Shown here piece by piece: positions 43,529 through 55,500 of a stretch of DNA of 64,000 nt (position 1 is its first letter; each line of letters begins with the position of its first letter). The notes beneath the pieces were generated by a model. The model was not told where the DNA came from and searched no databases. It saw only the letters and a list, made by a program, of their open reading frames with translations. This DNA is from Ypsolopha sequella (Eukaryota > Arthropoda > Insecta > Lepidoptera > Ypsolophidae), in assembly GCA_934047225.1 (NCBI GenBank), contig OW203987.1, positions 31,515,501-31,579,500 on the forward strand, given 5' to 3'. Position numbers and translations under genes: made by a program.

Positions 43529-45640
43529 CACATTACCTTTGCCTACACTACTTCCAACTTTGCTTTTTATCAACTTATTTATTTAATGCCAACCAGCAGG
43601 CACTCTTTACACTTTAGTAAGAGCGTGGTCGTGAAACTTGTAAAAGCTCCCCTAAAGCGTTCAAATACCTATAGTCGGGGTGCGATGCGATGGAGCGACG
43701 CGGCGCAGACCGCGGCAGGAAGTGACAATGAAAAGGGGGTCCCTACGATTGATATTTTATAATTTTTATAGCGTCATCGGATCTGTTTTTGTTGATATTG
43801 TTGCTTATAATATTTTTATTAGTAATCTTAGCAATACGTTTATATTTTACGTTATTTCATAAAATCTTCTGTATCTAATACTCTATACATACGTATATTA
43901 ATTATGAAGTAGTAAAAAGTTGTGTCTGTACATTGAACAACTTTTGCGAAATTTTAAATGAAATGGGTTGACTGAGAATGAGAACCCTCCACGGATTTGG
44001 ATGCGATTTTCTTTATCATCGTCGTAGTGACTCTGGCCAACATAGGCTATAATGGGTATTGATAAAATAACTGCCAAGCTAAAAAGTGTCAATACTATGC
44101 ATATACATTTATATATTGACATATATAAATGTCAATATCTAATATCTCTATATATATGTATGTGTCAAATATCTATTTTTCTAATTCGACTGACGACCAC
44201 AGTTTGTTAGAAATATGTGTCGAAGATAATTATTAATTAATACTTTTTTATTAACGTATATTTATAATATGTTTACAATAATAAGATACTATACTCAACG
44301 ATTCTACCTACATTTACGCAAGTACTTACGCGCAAGTAAAAGTCTGTAAAAGATACATTGATGGAAAGACGAAACGATGAGCGAAGCCGCGGAGAAAAGC
44401 TAGTTTTTAATGAAGCAAAATATTAAATGTGCTATATATACGAAGTACTGAGGTTTAAACATTCGTAATTTCATGTTTACAATTGCTTACAATTTAATCA
44501 CATTATTTGGGTGGACGTGGGCTGAATGATGATGGTGATGATGATTTGAGAAAACCCCTAAGTACGTACTTGTTTTAGAAGATATATAAATGTTGGCCTT
44601 CGACTATAACTTACCGTCGACCAGCTATAAGTAATATAATAGTACCTACTATTGTTAACAACAAAGTTTAGTTTAACCCACAAAATAAAGAGATGCAAAC
44701 TGCTAGAATAGAGTGTGCACTGTGTTAATATTATTAGTACATACAAAGTACGACATAATGTAGAGCAAGTAGTTTTAACATAGAACTCACGAAACAAAAT
44801 AGTTCACTTTTATAACTTACCCTCTAAATCAATATCCAAATTTCCAATTCTTTCCACAAAATTTAAACTTGAACACAGTTTTAATTGTCACAATTATCCC
44901 TAACACAAGCTAGGCATCCGTTAGCAAATGTATAAAATGAAAGGTTGTGTCTCAACGCCGTATGTATCTTACATACGACGTATACGCAAGTGGCAATGTT
45001 CCGCGTGAGTTACGTCGTCGCGGCGCGAGCGGCTGCAAAGCGCGCGTCGTAGCTGCCGGGGTCTGTCTTCACTACTACTTCTACCGCTTGGTCGGAGTCA
45101 CCTCAGAGGGCTGCCGTCGCGTCGTCGTCGGCGTGCCGCGAGGGTGGGGCCACCGCGCCGGTCACGGGCCGCTGACTCCCACCTGCAACGCTCATCGCAC
45201 GATGCCGCAAACCTAGCTCACATGCAGAAACGTAGCTCACTAACATTCTAGACTTCACTGTGACTTAGTTTTGTGAAATACCGTCGTCGTTTTAATGCAG
45301 AGGCCAAAAATTTATAGGTAGGTAGGTAGGTAGAAAACACCAATAACGATGGGTATTATGGTAAAGTAAGATAAAGTACCGGTCAGAGTGTCGATAAGGG
45401 GCACGATACCCTAAACAAAGTACCTAATAGAAAATAATTAAACACATATTATTATGTTGGTACATGATACTTAGGTACATATCACTTTACGTGGATATTG
45501 CAAATTGCGGATCATTCAAATGCGTTTTTACGACTTTCGAACCGATCTGTTTGCCTTTTTCGCAAAAACTTTCAAATACTCGCGCTATATGATACGCGCC
45601 TTTTGTCGATCGTCGAAGTCTTTTATGTGCTCTGTGGTCA
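43529..45640. other. Intergenic region upstream of the zinc-finger gene
   Basis: No gene is established. A 74-codon minus frame (43898-44122) starts with a hydrophobic segment (MSIYKCICIVLTLFSLAVIL) but has no other support. A phrase near 44187 (attcgactgacgaccacagt) is shared with 50091. gcgaagccgcggagaaaagctagt near 44381 resembles the end of a common repeat, also seen near 51705. A GC-rich patch lies at 44995-45190. An (AGGT)n microsatellite lies at 45316-45335. Confidence 0.4.
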
Positions 45641-45911
45641 CGATGTCATTTTGGTACATGCTCTAAGATGTCATTAGAGCAGCTGTAACTCTGTGAACTT
45701 GTTAAAAATATTTTAAAACTGGCAACATTTTCTGTAAACGTCAGAGCATAGTTTGTGTCGTTTGTTTTCTTTTTGTAATACTGCCAAAATTTTCACAAAA
45801 TGCCTTATAATCAGCACTAATAGTATCGCTGAACTGCCCTTTACGTTTCCCAAAATCATTCCTTTCAGTGTGCCTGTCTAAAATGTACTCTGCTTCTTGT
45901 TAGCTTTCGAA
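45641..45911 (+). promoter_or_regulatory. Presumed promoter and 5' UTR of the zinc-finger gene
   Basis: AT-rich sequence directly before the start codon. I see no clear TATA box. A tttcagtgtgc near 45864 contains a TCAGT initiator-like core about 45 bases upstream of the ATG; it could equally be a 3' splice site of an upstream non-coding exon. The transcription start is therefore not fixed. Confidence 0.25.
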
Positions 45912-46519
45912 ATGGCCGAAGTAGCCGCGCGGACCCCAGAGGGCAGTCTGTCGGAGGAGAGCGGCTCGCAGGCGCCAGGAGCGGGTGCGACGACGTCGCT
46001 GGACGACATCAAGACGGAGGAGGAGGTGCGGGTGAAGCCGGAGCAGCACGAGTGTTGCGTGTGCGCGGCGCTCAGCGACCACTGCTGCGACATGTTTGAG
46101 CGTCGCTCGGCAGCGTCAGGCGCGCCGCTGCACACGCTGCTGGTGCGGTTCGCTGGCGTGGACCCGGTGTCACGCCGCGGTGCCACGCCGCACGTGTGTG
46201 CACCCTGCGCCGACCTGCTCGACGTGCTCGAGAGGGCCGAGATTGAGTACTCGCGACTGAAGCGAGACTTCGAGCTCATTATCAGCAAGAACCCGCTGTT
46301 CGCGAGCTCGTCGTCTGAGCAGCCGGTACACCTCCAGACTGTGAAGGACGAGAGCTCAGAGGAGATGTACCTGGAGCCGTGCGACACTCCACCCATTATG
46401 GACGATGATTCTGAGAATGAACCCCTCGCAGTCACTAAGAAGAAAAGGCACAAGCCTTTCAAGAAAAAAAGTTCTAGCTTAAGCAGTAATAGGAATGCTA
46501 GTAAAAGAAAAAAAAATAG
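45912..46519 (+). CDS. Zinc-finger gene exon 1 (ZAD-like domain)
   Basis: Start ATG with an A at -3 (cgaaATGG); the frame is open a few codons upstream but has no earlier ATG. It encodes residues 1-202 plus two bases of codon 203, ending at AAT AG|GTAATT. The ZAD signature is ECCVCAAL ... LHTLLVRFAGV ... PHVCAPCADLLDVLERAEIE, with both C-x2-C pairs and the terminal helix. The segment is strongly GC-rich compared with its surroundings, as are the other coding exons. Without splicing the frame would stop three bases later, so the donor is required for the long product. Confidence 0.9.
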
Positions 46520-49500
46520 GTAATTAAAAACAATTAACAAATTATAATTTAGTTAAAACTATTACTAATACAGAACCAAAGATTCGGCGTGAATCTATCT
46601 GTGGCATAACTCAACTACTGTGGTCAGCATATACATAGAGAATTAATCTACAACTCAGAAAATACCAAAAATCTTTGAAAACGTACAAGATTTTGTATGT
46701 CTGATGGATGATGCATAGCTTCAAATAATCTGCACTGTTTCTACTCTGTAAAGGAGTTTTTTGCCTATGAGGAGAATTTGAAATGGTAGACATTTATATC
46801 CATATTCAACGAAATAAGTTCATATTCTTTGTAACTTCTTTCTTGACATTTTTCATTATTATTTTTGACATTGTAAATATTATGAAATTGTACAAATTAA
46901 TATGTTTAATATGACAATGATGCATGCTATCGCTACTAAATATTTGTACGTCTTCATTGGCAGATTTTTGAGGACTCATGATCAACCCCAATGTAACACC
47001 CAATTAATTTACCAAAAATTGAACAAATAAATGCTGATTTGATTAGTACAACATCCACTTTACCTACTATGTCTTCCGCAAGAACTCTTCTGTACGTAGC
47101 AGATAGGCATATCAACTGCTTATCTGTAACTGAGTGACTATAAACACATCCAATTGATTACTAGGGATTGTAAGATTTAACATGTAACAAAACATTGTTT
47201 TCTTTTTTAGATGGGATCAGTGGGAGTGCTTAGATTGTGGAGCTCAAGGGCCAGGGGGAGTGACGGAGCAGCAGGCGCACGTCGCACAGGCTCATTGCCA
47301 ACAGATCAAGACAGAAGAGGAGACTATGTGTGTGATTTTACATTATTATATTGTATATTAAGGTGGAGCGAATTTTGCGTTTTTTGGATTTTCATTTGGG
47401 CTGAGTGCCGAATAGTTGCTCAAAGTAAACAGATTAACGAAAAAATTTGTAATAAAAATCTCTTCTGATATACTGCCACAAGTTATGAGAACCTAAAAAA
47501 ACTTAAAATTTTTCCAATACTGCAAAAAAATACCACACATTGAACAATTTTCTTACGAAAAAAAGTAAGATTTCAGAAACAACTTAATTTTTTTATATTT
47601 ACTTGTTCCTCTCCAAAAAATCCTTCAAATTATGTTTTGAAATTTCTTGATATTGCTCTTATGTTTTAATGTTTTTTTTAGACTTCAACAGCATATGTAT
47701 AAAACATATGGCAGTATAAAACATTAAAAGAAAATTTTATGATATTATTTTATTAATCTATTCTGCAACTACTATCCTAATGAAAATGCAATAAATCCAA
47801 AATTCGCTTAACCCTATATATCACTCATCATATTTTTAACCACCAAATGTTTCTGCTATAGAAGAGTTAATGTAAAAAAGTTTAAAGAGAAAAGTTATTT
47901 TTCAAAAGCAGACTCAATTTTGAGACCAATGAGTATTTGTATACTTACCACTTGCTGACGGTGAAGGATAACACTGCGAGCCTAACTTGCATGTATTTGT
48001 GCCTGAAGTACAGCGATTAGGCTACCCTGTGTTGTCTGTTCTAGTGTCAGTTCACATTCAGAAACACCTCCGACACCCACTTGGGGATATGTGACGACAA
48101 TGTTGAACTAAACTGGTCTATCCAACTATGAGATATATGACGACAATGCTGAACTAAACTGGTCTATCCAACTATGAGATATATGACGACAATGCTGAAC
48201 TAAACTAGTCTATCCAACTATGAGATATATGACGACAATGTTGAACTAAACTGGTCTATCCAACTATGAGATATATGACGACAATGCTGAACTAAACTGG
48301 TCTATCCAACTATGAGATATATGACGACAATGCTGAACTAAACTGGTCTATCCAACTATGAGATATATGACGACAATGTTGAACTAAACTGGTCTATCCA
48401 ACTATGAGATATATGACGACAATGCTGAACTAAACTAGTCTATCCAACTATGAGATATATGACGACAATGCTGAACTAAACTAGTCTATCCAACTATGAG
48501 ATATATGACGACAATGCTGAACTAAACTGGTCTATCCAACTATGAGATATATGACGACAATGTTGAACTAAACTGGTCTATCCAACTATGAGATATATGA
48601 CGACAATGCTGAACTAAACTGGTCTATCCAACTATGAGATATATGACGACAATGCTGAACTAAACTGGTCTATCCAACTATGAGATATATGACGACAATG
48701 CTGAACTAAACTGGTCTATCCAACTATGAGATATATGACGACAATGTTGAACTAAACTGGTCTATCCAACTATGAGATATATGACGACAATGTTGAACTA
48801 AACTGGTCTATCCAACTATGAGATATATGACGACAATGCTGAACTAAACTGGTCTATCCAACTATGAGATATATGACGACAATGTTGAACTAAACTGGTC
48901 TATCCAACTATGAGATATTTAATCAACTGTGTTAATATCAGTTTTCAGCACGAAATTTCAGAAGCTTCAAATGTACATTAGGGCAATCGTAACAAATGAT
49001 AGAGTACAAACTTTTGTATAAGTAGATTGACCGGTTTGTATAAGCGCCAGACCAGTTTGTATGCACATAGATCATTTTAGCATGAAGGTATACATTTTTA
49101 AAGGCCTAAAATGCGAATAGCTGGATTTGCAAAAAATTACACTGTAGACAAGTTTAATTCCACTGTTGTCATATGTTGTGGTGAAATTTAGATATGTTTA
49201 TGTGTTCTCTTTTTTCAGCTCTTAAATCTGTCATCTAAATTCTAACAATCTTTTCCAGATTACCAGACATAAATTATAGAAATGGATACTCGTTAGATAG
49301 CAGTAAAGTAATCAAAGTGGAGATAGATCTGGAGGGGTCCGAGAGCATCTTGTCCCAGTTGGTGCACGAGAAGCGTCGCGGGCGGCCGCGCAAGGAGCAG
49401 GGGCCGCGGGCTAAGGAGACCAGGGTCCGGCGACCCAAGGCCATACATCCGTGCGACCTGTGCGACTCCAAGTTTAGTTCATTAGGTAGATATTTACTAA

Positions 49501-52500
49501 TCTCTCTTTTTTACAGTTTTGTTGTACAATTTATTACATTGTAATATCATTGACGTCATCTAGTAGTTTAAAAGTCAGCGAAACTTGGGTGTACAAGTGT
49601 GGAGTGTGACTTGAATTTCACAGTCCATACTCGGCAATACCTCGGAGATTCATTCATGTATGTTTGTTGAGAAACTTGTTAAATTTGACGTTACACTCCA
49701 GACATTTGAGAAACATGATTTTAGCAAGATTGTCGACGTTTATCAAACATATTTTTGTTATTATTAATATATATTGATAGTATACAAGTTTTTAATTTTG
49801 CTCCCGTGAAGTAATCGGCACGATTGTATTGTCTTCGCAAGTTTCATGGAGCGTGCATTTTATAGCAAAATGAATTAGCATGACATTTGGCCGCGCCCAC
49901 AACTGAGTTGGTCGCTTCATGATGTCAGCTCTTAAGTTAATATTTGCATGCCACTAATGGCAAAATGTGTTTGATAATTTCAAATATATTATGAATAAAA
50001 AATATTTTGAAGCCTTTTATTGTTTTAAATAAATTGTGATACATACATTAAAAAGTATTAATTTGTTTCGAAACATATTTATTCGACTGACGACGACCAC
50101 AAGTTGGTCGAAATATATTTCGAAACATATTAATACATCAAATTCAAATTCAAATAGTTTATTTTGCAAAGCAGGTATAGATATATACACTTTTTACACG
50201 TCAAATTTAATCTAATAAAGAAAATATATGTAATAAAATAATAAATGTACATGAACTAAATTAAAGGTTTATTTAATTTATGTAGCAATATATTTACGAT
50301 TAAAATGATAGGTAAAATATATATTATACAAGGTAAAATCCAATCAGCCGCCCGAACCCATACCGGAGACCCGGCCAGGGACCAGGAACAAGGTTCAATG
50401 ATCACCAACCGAGCCCCCAGCACGAATCCAGGCGGCCGACCAAATCCCATCCTATATACTACATACTAATAGGTTACATATATAAATACATGCCTACCTC
50501 CGCCCATTCGATTAGTCTTGCTAAGAAGAAGGGCAAGAAACTTAGCAAGATCATTGCATTGTCTTTTTTTTTCAACATAAAACTTATACTATACAATTTA
50601 TGACTTATATCTACTTTAACCAAGGGATAAGAAAATACAAGACAGCAGAAATTCAGGTTAATGAAAAAAAAAAATTATATATTATAATTTATTAAAAACA
50701 AATATATTATGACGTATTTTTACTGTACACACAGTTTCAGACAAATAAATAATTGTTCCAACCCCCCCCCCGCAGCTCGGCTTGACCTGCACAAGTTGAA
50801 GCACTCCGGCTCCAAGCCGCCCTACATCTGCGAGGTGTGCGGCGCGCACTACAAGCACCGCCGCGCCTGTGACATACACATCGCCATGCATAAAGGTACA
50901 CCACTAGTTACTGATACCTGCACAAGTTGAAGCACTCCGGGTCCAAGCCGCCCTACATCTGCGAGGTGTGCGGCGCGCACTACAAGCACCGCCGCGCCTG
51001 TGACATACACATCGCCATGCATAAAGGTACACCACTAGTTACTGATACCTGCACAAGTTGAAGCACTCCGGGTCCAAGCCGCCCTACATCTGCGAGGTGT
51101 GCGGCGCGCACTACAAGCACCGCCGCGCCTGTGACATACACATCGCCATGCATAAAGGTACACCACTAGTTACTGATACCTCCGAGTTGTTACTAGATAC
51201 TGCGTGATCAGAACCGACGTTCATACTGGAGACTGGGTGGTCAGAACTAAGATTCATACTGGAAACAAGGTGATGATCAGCATAGATTGCTTGGAACGGC
51301 GCCCTTATTGCACCGATTTTAGGATCACAATGCTGCTTATTAAAAACGCGTGATTTTTACTTTACATTACCGCACTAGTGCTTTTTACTTTACTTTTTAG
51401 GGTTCCGTACCTAAAAGGTACAAAAGGAACCTTTATGGTGAGACTTCGTTGTCCGTCCGTCCGTCCGTATGTCGCAACTGTAGCACCGTTAAAGATAAGA
51501 CATGAAATTTGGCACAAAAATAGCATTAATTTGCCACATATCACGGTGTAAAAAAAAAGAAAAATTTGAAGTTGTTTAAAATATTTCCAAAACAAATGTG
51601 AGAAAAATGAAAAATATTATGAAAGAAATTAAAAACTGGGATACTATTTATTTCGGGATTATCAAGGGATTACACTCCGGCCGCAATATTTGCTTAAACG
51701 TGGACGAAGTCGCGGGCAACAGCTAGTTTGAAATAAATTTGAATTTGAATTATAAATGCCAGATATTTGAGATCGAAGTGGCCAGTTTGACAAAACGCTG
51801 ATTTTATATATGTAAAGACCTAATATATGTTAATCATGTTCCAGGTATCAGTGATTGGAAATGTGAACTGTGCAATAAACTGTTCCCTTCGAAGGGAGCT
51901 CTTCACAGACATAACAATATACACACGGGGAAAACTAACTATCAGGTAAATATTGATTTGGTACTGTTTAAATTCATCACGCGTATTATATATTTTATCG
52001 CTGAAAGATATATCGAGGGGGAAGCGCTGAACACCTTGCTTTGGCTAATGTGAACCTTTTAGTGCATCCGCCTACTAGCGGAGGAAGCTGTGGCGACCAG
52101 CTGCTACACTAAATGACTGAGCCTCGACAAGCAGCATATCATCGGTGCAAAAACATCAAGCACTGCAACCACCTGCATAACCATTTTAAGTGAAGCTTAT
52201 GTTAAGGGGTGGACTGTAGCGCAATGTAAGGTAGCTTCCCACGTAACGTTGCGGATGATACTGCGCGCCGCACCGCATGTCAGGCTGTGCGGGTCCGAGA
52301 TTCGAAGCCATTCTGTTATTCCAAAATACCAAGTGAAAGAGCACGTACCGCTGCAGCTGCAGTTTGTGTGGTATAGCTCGTGCGAGGTGGTCCGAGGTCA
52401 ACTCTTACTTTACTTTGTGTAGTGAACTAAGTTCAAAGTTATAATTAGTTCTTATAATATTGGTAGATGCTTCAGCTCGGTTCTGCCTTGTAAAGCGTAC

Positions 52501-55500
52501 AAATAGTTTACTATTTAAAAAAAGGGCGTATTGTAAGGACACCTGCATGCCCTAAGAAGCGTGTACTTGTGTCCGAAGTACGGCGATAGGGCTCACTACC
52601 CGTCACATTGGGACGTAATAATCGTCGGTGAAACGGGGTGTACTAAGTATGACTGTGACTTCTTCACAGAAGTCTTCCGCCCAGCGTTCGTATGAGTGCC
52701 CCGTCTGGGTGCCTTCGTACGCATCATAGATAACCCCCAGTAGATCCCGTATGTTGGCCATTTTATTGTGAATCGAGTTCACAAAAACTAGTGGAAGGTG
52801 CGGGCTGCGGAGATAGAGTCACAGCGGCTTCGTGATTGGCTATTTCAAGGACGCGCTTGACACGCACCGACCGAGTACTTGCAATAGTGATGGGATAGCG
52901 ATCTAGAAAATTCGTTTTGGGTCAAGATAGATTGCAACATTTTACATAGCGGATTCCGAATGTCATTTAAACATCAATTCAATTTGAAGCGAATGTAAAT
53001 GAATATCTTTAAATAAAACTACATAATCTATTGATCATACTGAACAACTTTCCCAAAGAAATATGACCGCGCAAAACTCACAGTAGATTTTCAAAATTAT
53101 TAAGAAGATTTGGAACAATAATAATTTAATTTCTTTAGAAATATTTACATATGTGTATAGCAGTTTATAACATAACATATATATTTTATTGTTTATTTCT
53201 TTGGGAAACTTGTTCAGTATGACCAGTAGATTGTGTGTTTTTAAGGCGGGCCATCAAGTTCAGCTGCCATAAAAATGATTATGACTGGTGAGTCTCATCT
53301 TAATGAAACTTTGCACACATCTTTAGATAGGTTTCCTTTTCCTCGAGATAGTACTCTGACCCATCTTTCATCAAGAGGTGTATGATGTTTGCGAAATATT
53401 CAAACTTATGCCGAATTAGTAAAATGGTTTTGGGTAAAAACTGATTACCATGAAACTGTAACTGTTTATTTATAAAAAAATTGTTCAAACTAAGTCTTCT
53501 TTACATGAACGACGTCTCTATACCTCGTGATCTACCTACAACGATCACTGGTAATAAGTGTGTATAATGTACGTATATTGCATAAATAACCAATTTATTA
53601 ATAATATTATATAACATAAATAACTATTAACTAAATTATTACTTGACCATAATTCTTAAATATAGTTTCCCAAAAATAAAAAGAATCGAAAACTAACCCA
53701 AGCGCATGAAAGCACATCTGATATCATTGCACGTTCTTTCGACAGAAAAGGACAACTATTTTGATTTATGTAGTGAGAGAAAGAGATATTTCAAAAAGGC
53801 ATCAACGCACTGTCTTAAGTATTTCGAATTGTATGTGATATGAACCATTATAAGCTGACCTCTGTAAGACTGGTTTAATAAAAATAAATCTTAGTAGTCT
53901 TGACTTACCGGTGAAATGTTATGACATCTTTTTGGTAATTCGACGTTCAAGACGACTTTACACACCATTTTATTGAACAAGAACTCAGTTGCCTTGTATT
54001 AGGTACCTACGGGGGGTTATCTATGGTACGCATGTATTATATCTATAGGCTGGATTGATCGTCTATCAATACGAACATCTTTTCCTCTGGAGCCAACCTT
54101 GAAATTGGGAAAAAAATATCAATTGTTCCATAGACAAAGTACATTTATACTCGACCATAATGTATCGTACAGTTAAAACTATTTTTCGCGATTTCAGGTT
54201 TGGCTTCATAGCATTTTTTTTGCGTAGGCAAGTACTAATATTAGTTTTCAGCTTGTCAGCCACTAGAAATGCATCGAGTGTAGTAGTGTATAGAGTACAG
54301 TGGTGGTTGTATGTTCCAGTGCGACCAGTGCGGCAAGTCGTTCATCCACACGTCCTCGTTCAAAATGCACAAGCTGGCGCACTCTGGCGTCAAGCCTCAC
54401 AAGTGTGGTGTGTGCGGGCTCGCGCTCATGACGTCATCACACCTCAAGCGACACCTGCGCATACACTCCGGCGAGAAGCGGTACGAGTGCGTCGTCTGCG
54501 GGAAGAGGTTCTCCGAGAGGTCAGCGGTTTGATATTACTTATTTAGCATTTCTATTTGAAAATATATGTCATCGGGAGTGTGGCGGGGAGCGGGCAAACA
54601 ATGAAATGGCGTTTTTATTAAACTAATACTCTTTTAATATATATTTATTTATATAATATCCCATCTATTTTCATAAAAAGATGCGATAAAGCTCTCACAT
54701 TACCTTTAAAGATAATTTTTAATTAATCTTTGGAATTGGGACAGTTCCCCTCAAGTTGGAAATTAGCGAGGATTGTACCAGTCCCAAAAACCAATGATCT
54801 CAGCAGTGTAGAAAAGTATCGTCAAATATCAATACTTTGTACGTTTGGTAAAGTTTTTGAGTCCCTAATCCAAAAAAGGTTACTCTGGCACATCAAACCA
54901 ATGCTCCTTTCTGACCAACATGGTTTTCTGCCAAAGAAATCCACGGGTTCTAATCTCACAATTTTTGCGGATGACGTGATGAAGTCCTTGGATAAAAACA
55001 AAGAGGTACACGCTATTTACACGGATATCTCCAAAGCCTTTGACGTCGTGTACCATATTACATAATCATATTATATAATCTCCTATTAGGAAAATTAATG
55101 CGTTTTAACAATTCATGGATCCCTACTGAGATGGTGTGAAAGCTACCTACGAAATCGTAGCCAATTGGTGGTGTGCAGTGGTTTTAAGTCTGACGTCATG
55201 ACTATTTCATCAGGTGTACCACAAGGCTCACATCTCGGCCCCCTCTTTGTCGTATTCACAAATTACATTTTGGCAGCAATCTCATACTCCAAAGCATTAC
55301 TGTATGCTGATGACCTGAAGCTTTATAAGGGAATCACAAACCAAGTGAAAGATTCTCATCAATTGCAAGAGGATCTCAACAAGATTGTCGCATGGTGTAA
55401 GACCAACGGTATGTCTCTTAACAGCTCTAAATGACATGTTATAAATTTCAATAGAAAACATAATGTGACAGCTCTAAATTATAGCATTAATAATATAATG

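Larger units (their letters stand above)
49486..50775 (+). other. Intron 3 of the zinc-finger gene
   Basis: Contains the short dispersed repeat at 49811-49905 (partner of 34771-34865), the phrase attcgactgacgacgaccac at 50091 (partner of 44187), and LINE-A copy 3. It ends in a (C)10 tract before the gcag acceptor. Confidence 0.6.

Noticed and set aside
45241..45360. Telomeric or subtelomeric repeat from the (AGGT)n run and scattered cctaacctaac
   Set aside because: Insect telomere repeats are TTAGG; neither the AGGT microsatellite nor the short cctaacctaac in the 32.4-kb foldback loop forms such an array.
45878..46540. 220-codon minus-strand frame opposite exon 1
   Set aside because: Shadow of the GC-rich exon 1; the plus strand has the ZAD signature and matching splice sites.
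52714..54035. Pair of inverted segments (acgcatcatagataaccccc at 52718 and ggggttatctatggtacgca at 54013) as ends of a 1.3-kb transposon
   Set aside because: Similarity is only about 28 bases and does not continue inward, and no target duplication is seen. Probably fragments of a common repeat or chance.
54160..54546. 128-codon + frame overlapping exon 6 in another phase
   Set aside because: Out of phase with the zinc fingers; the exon 6 frame with classical C2H2 motifs is clearly the coding one.
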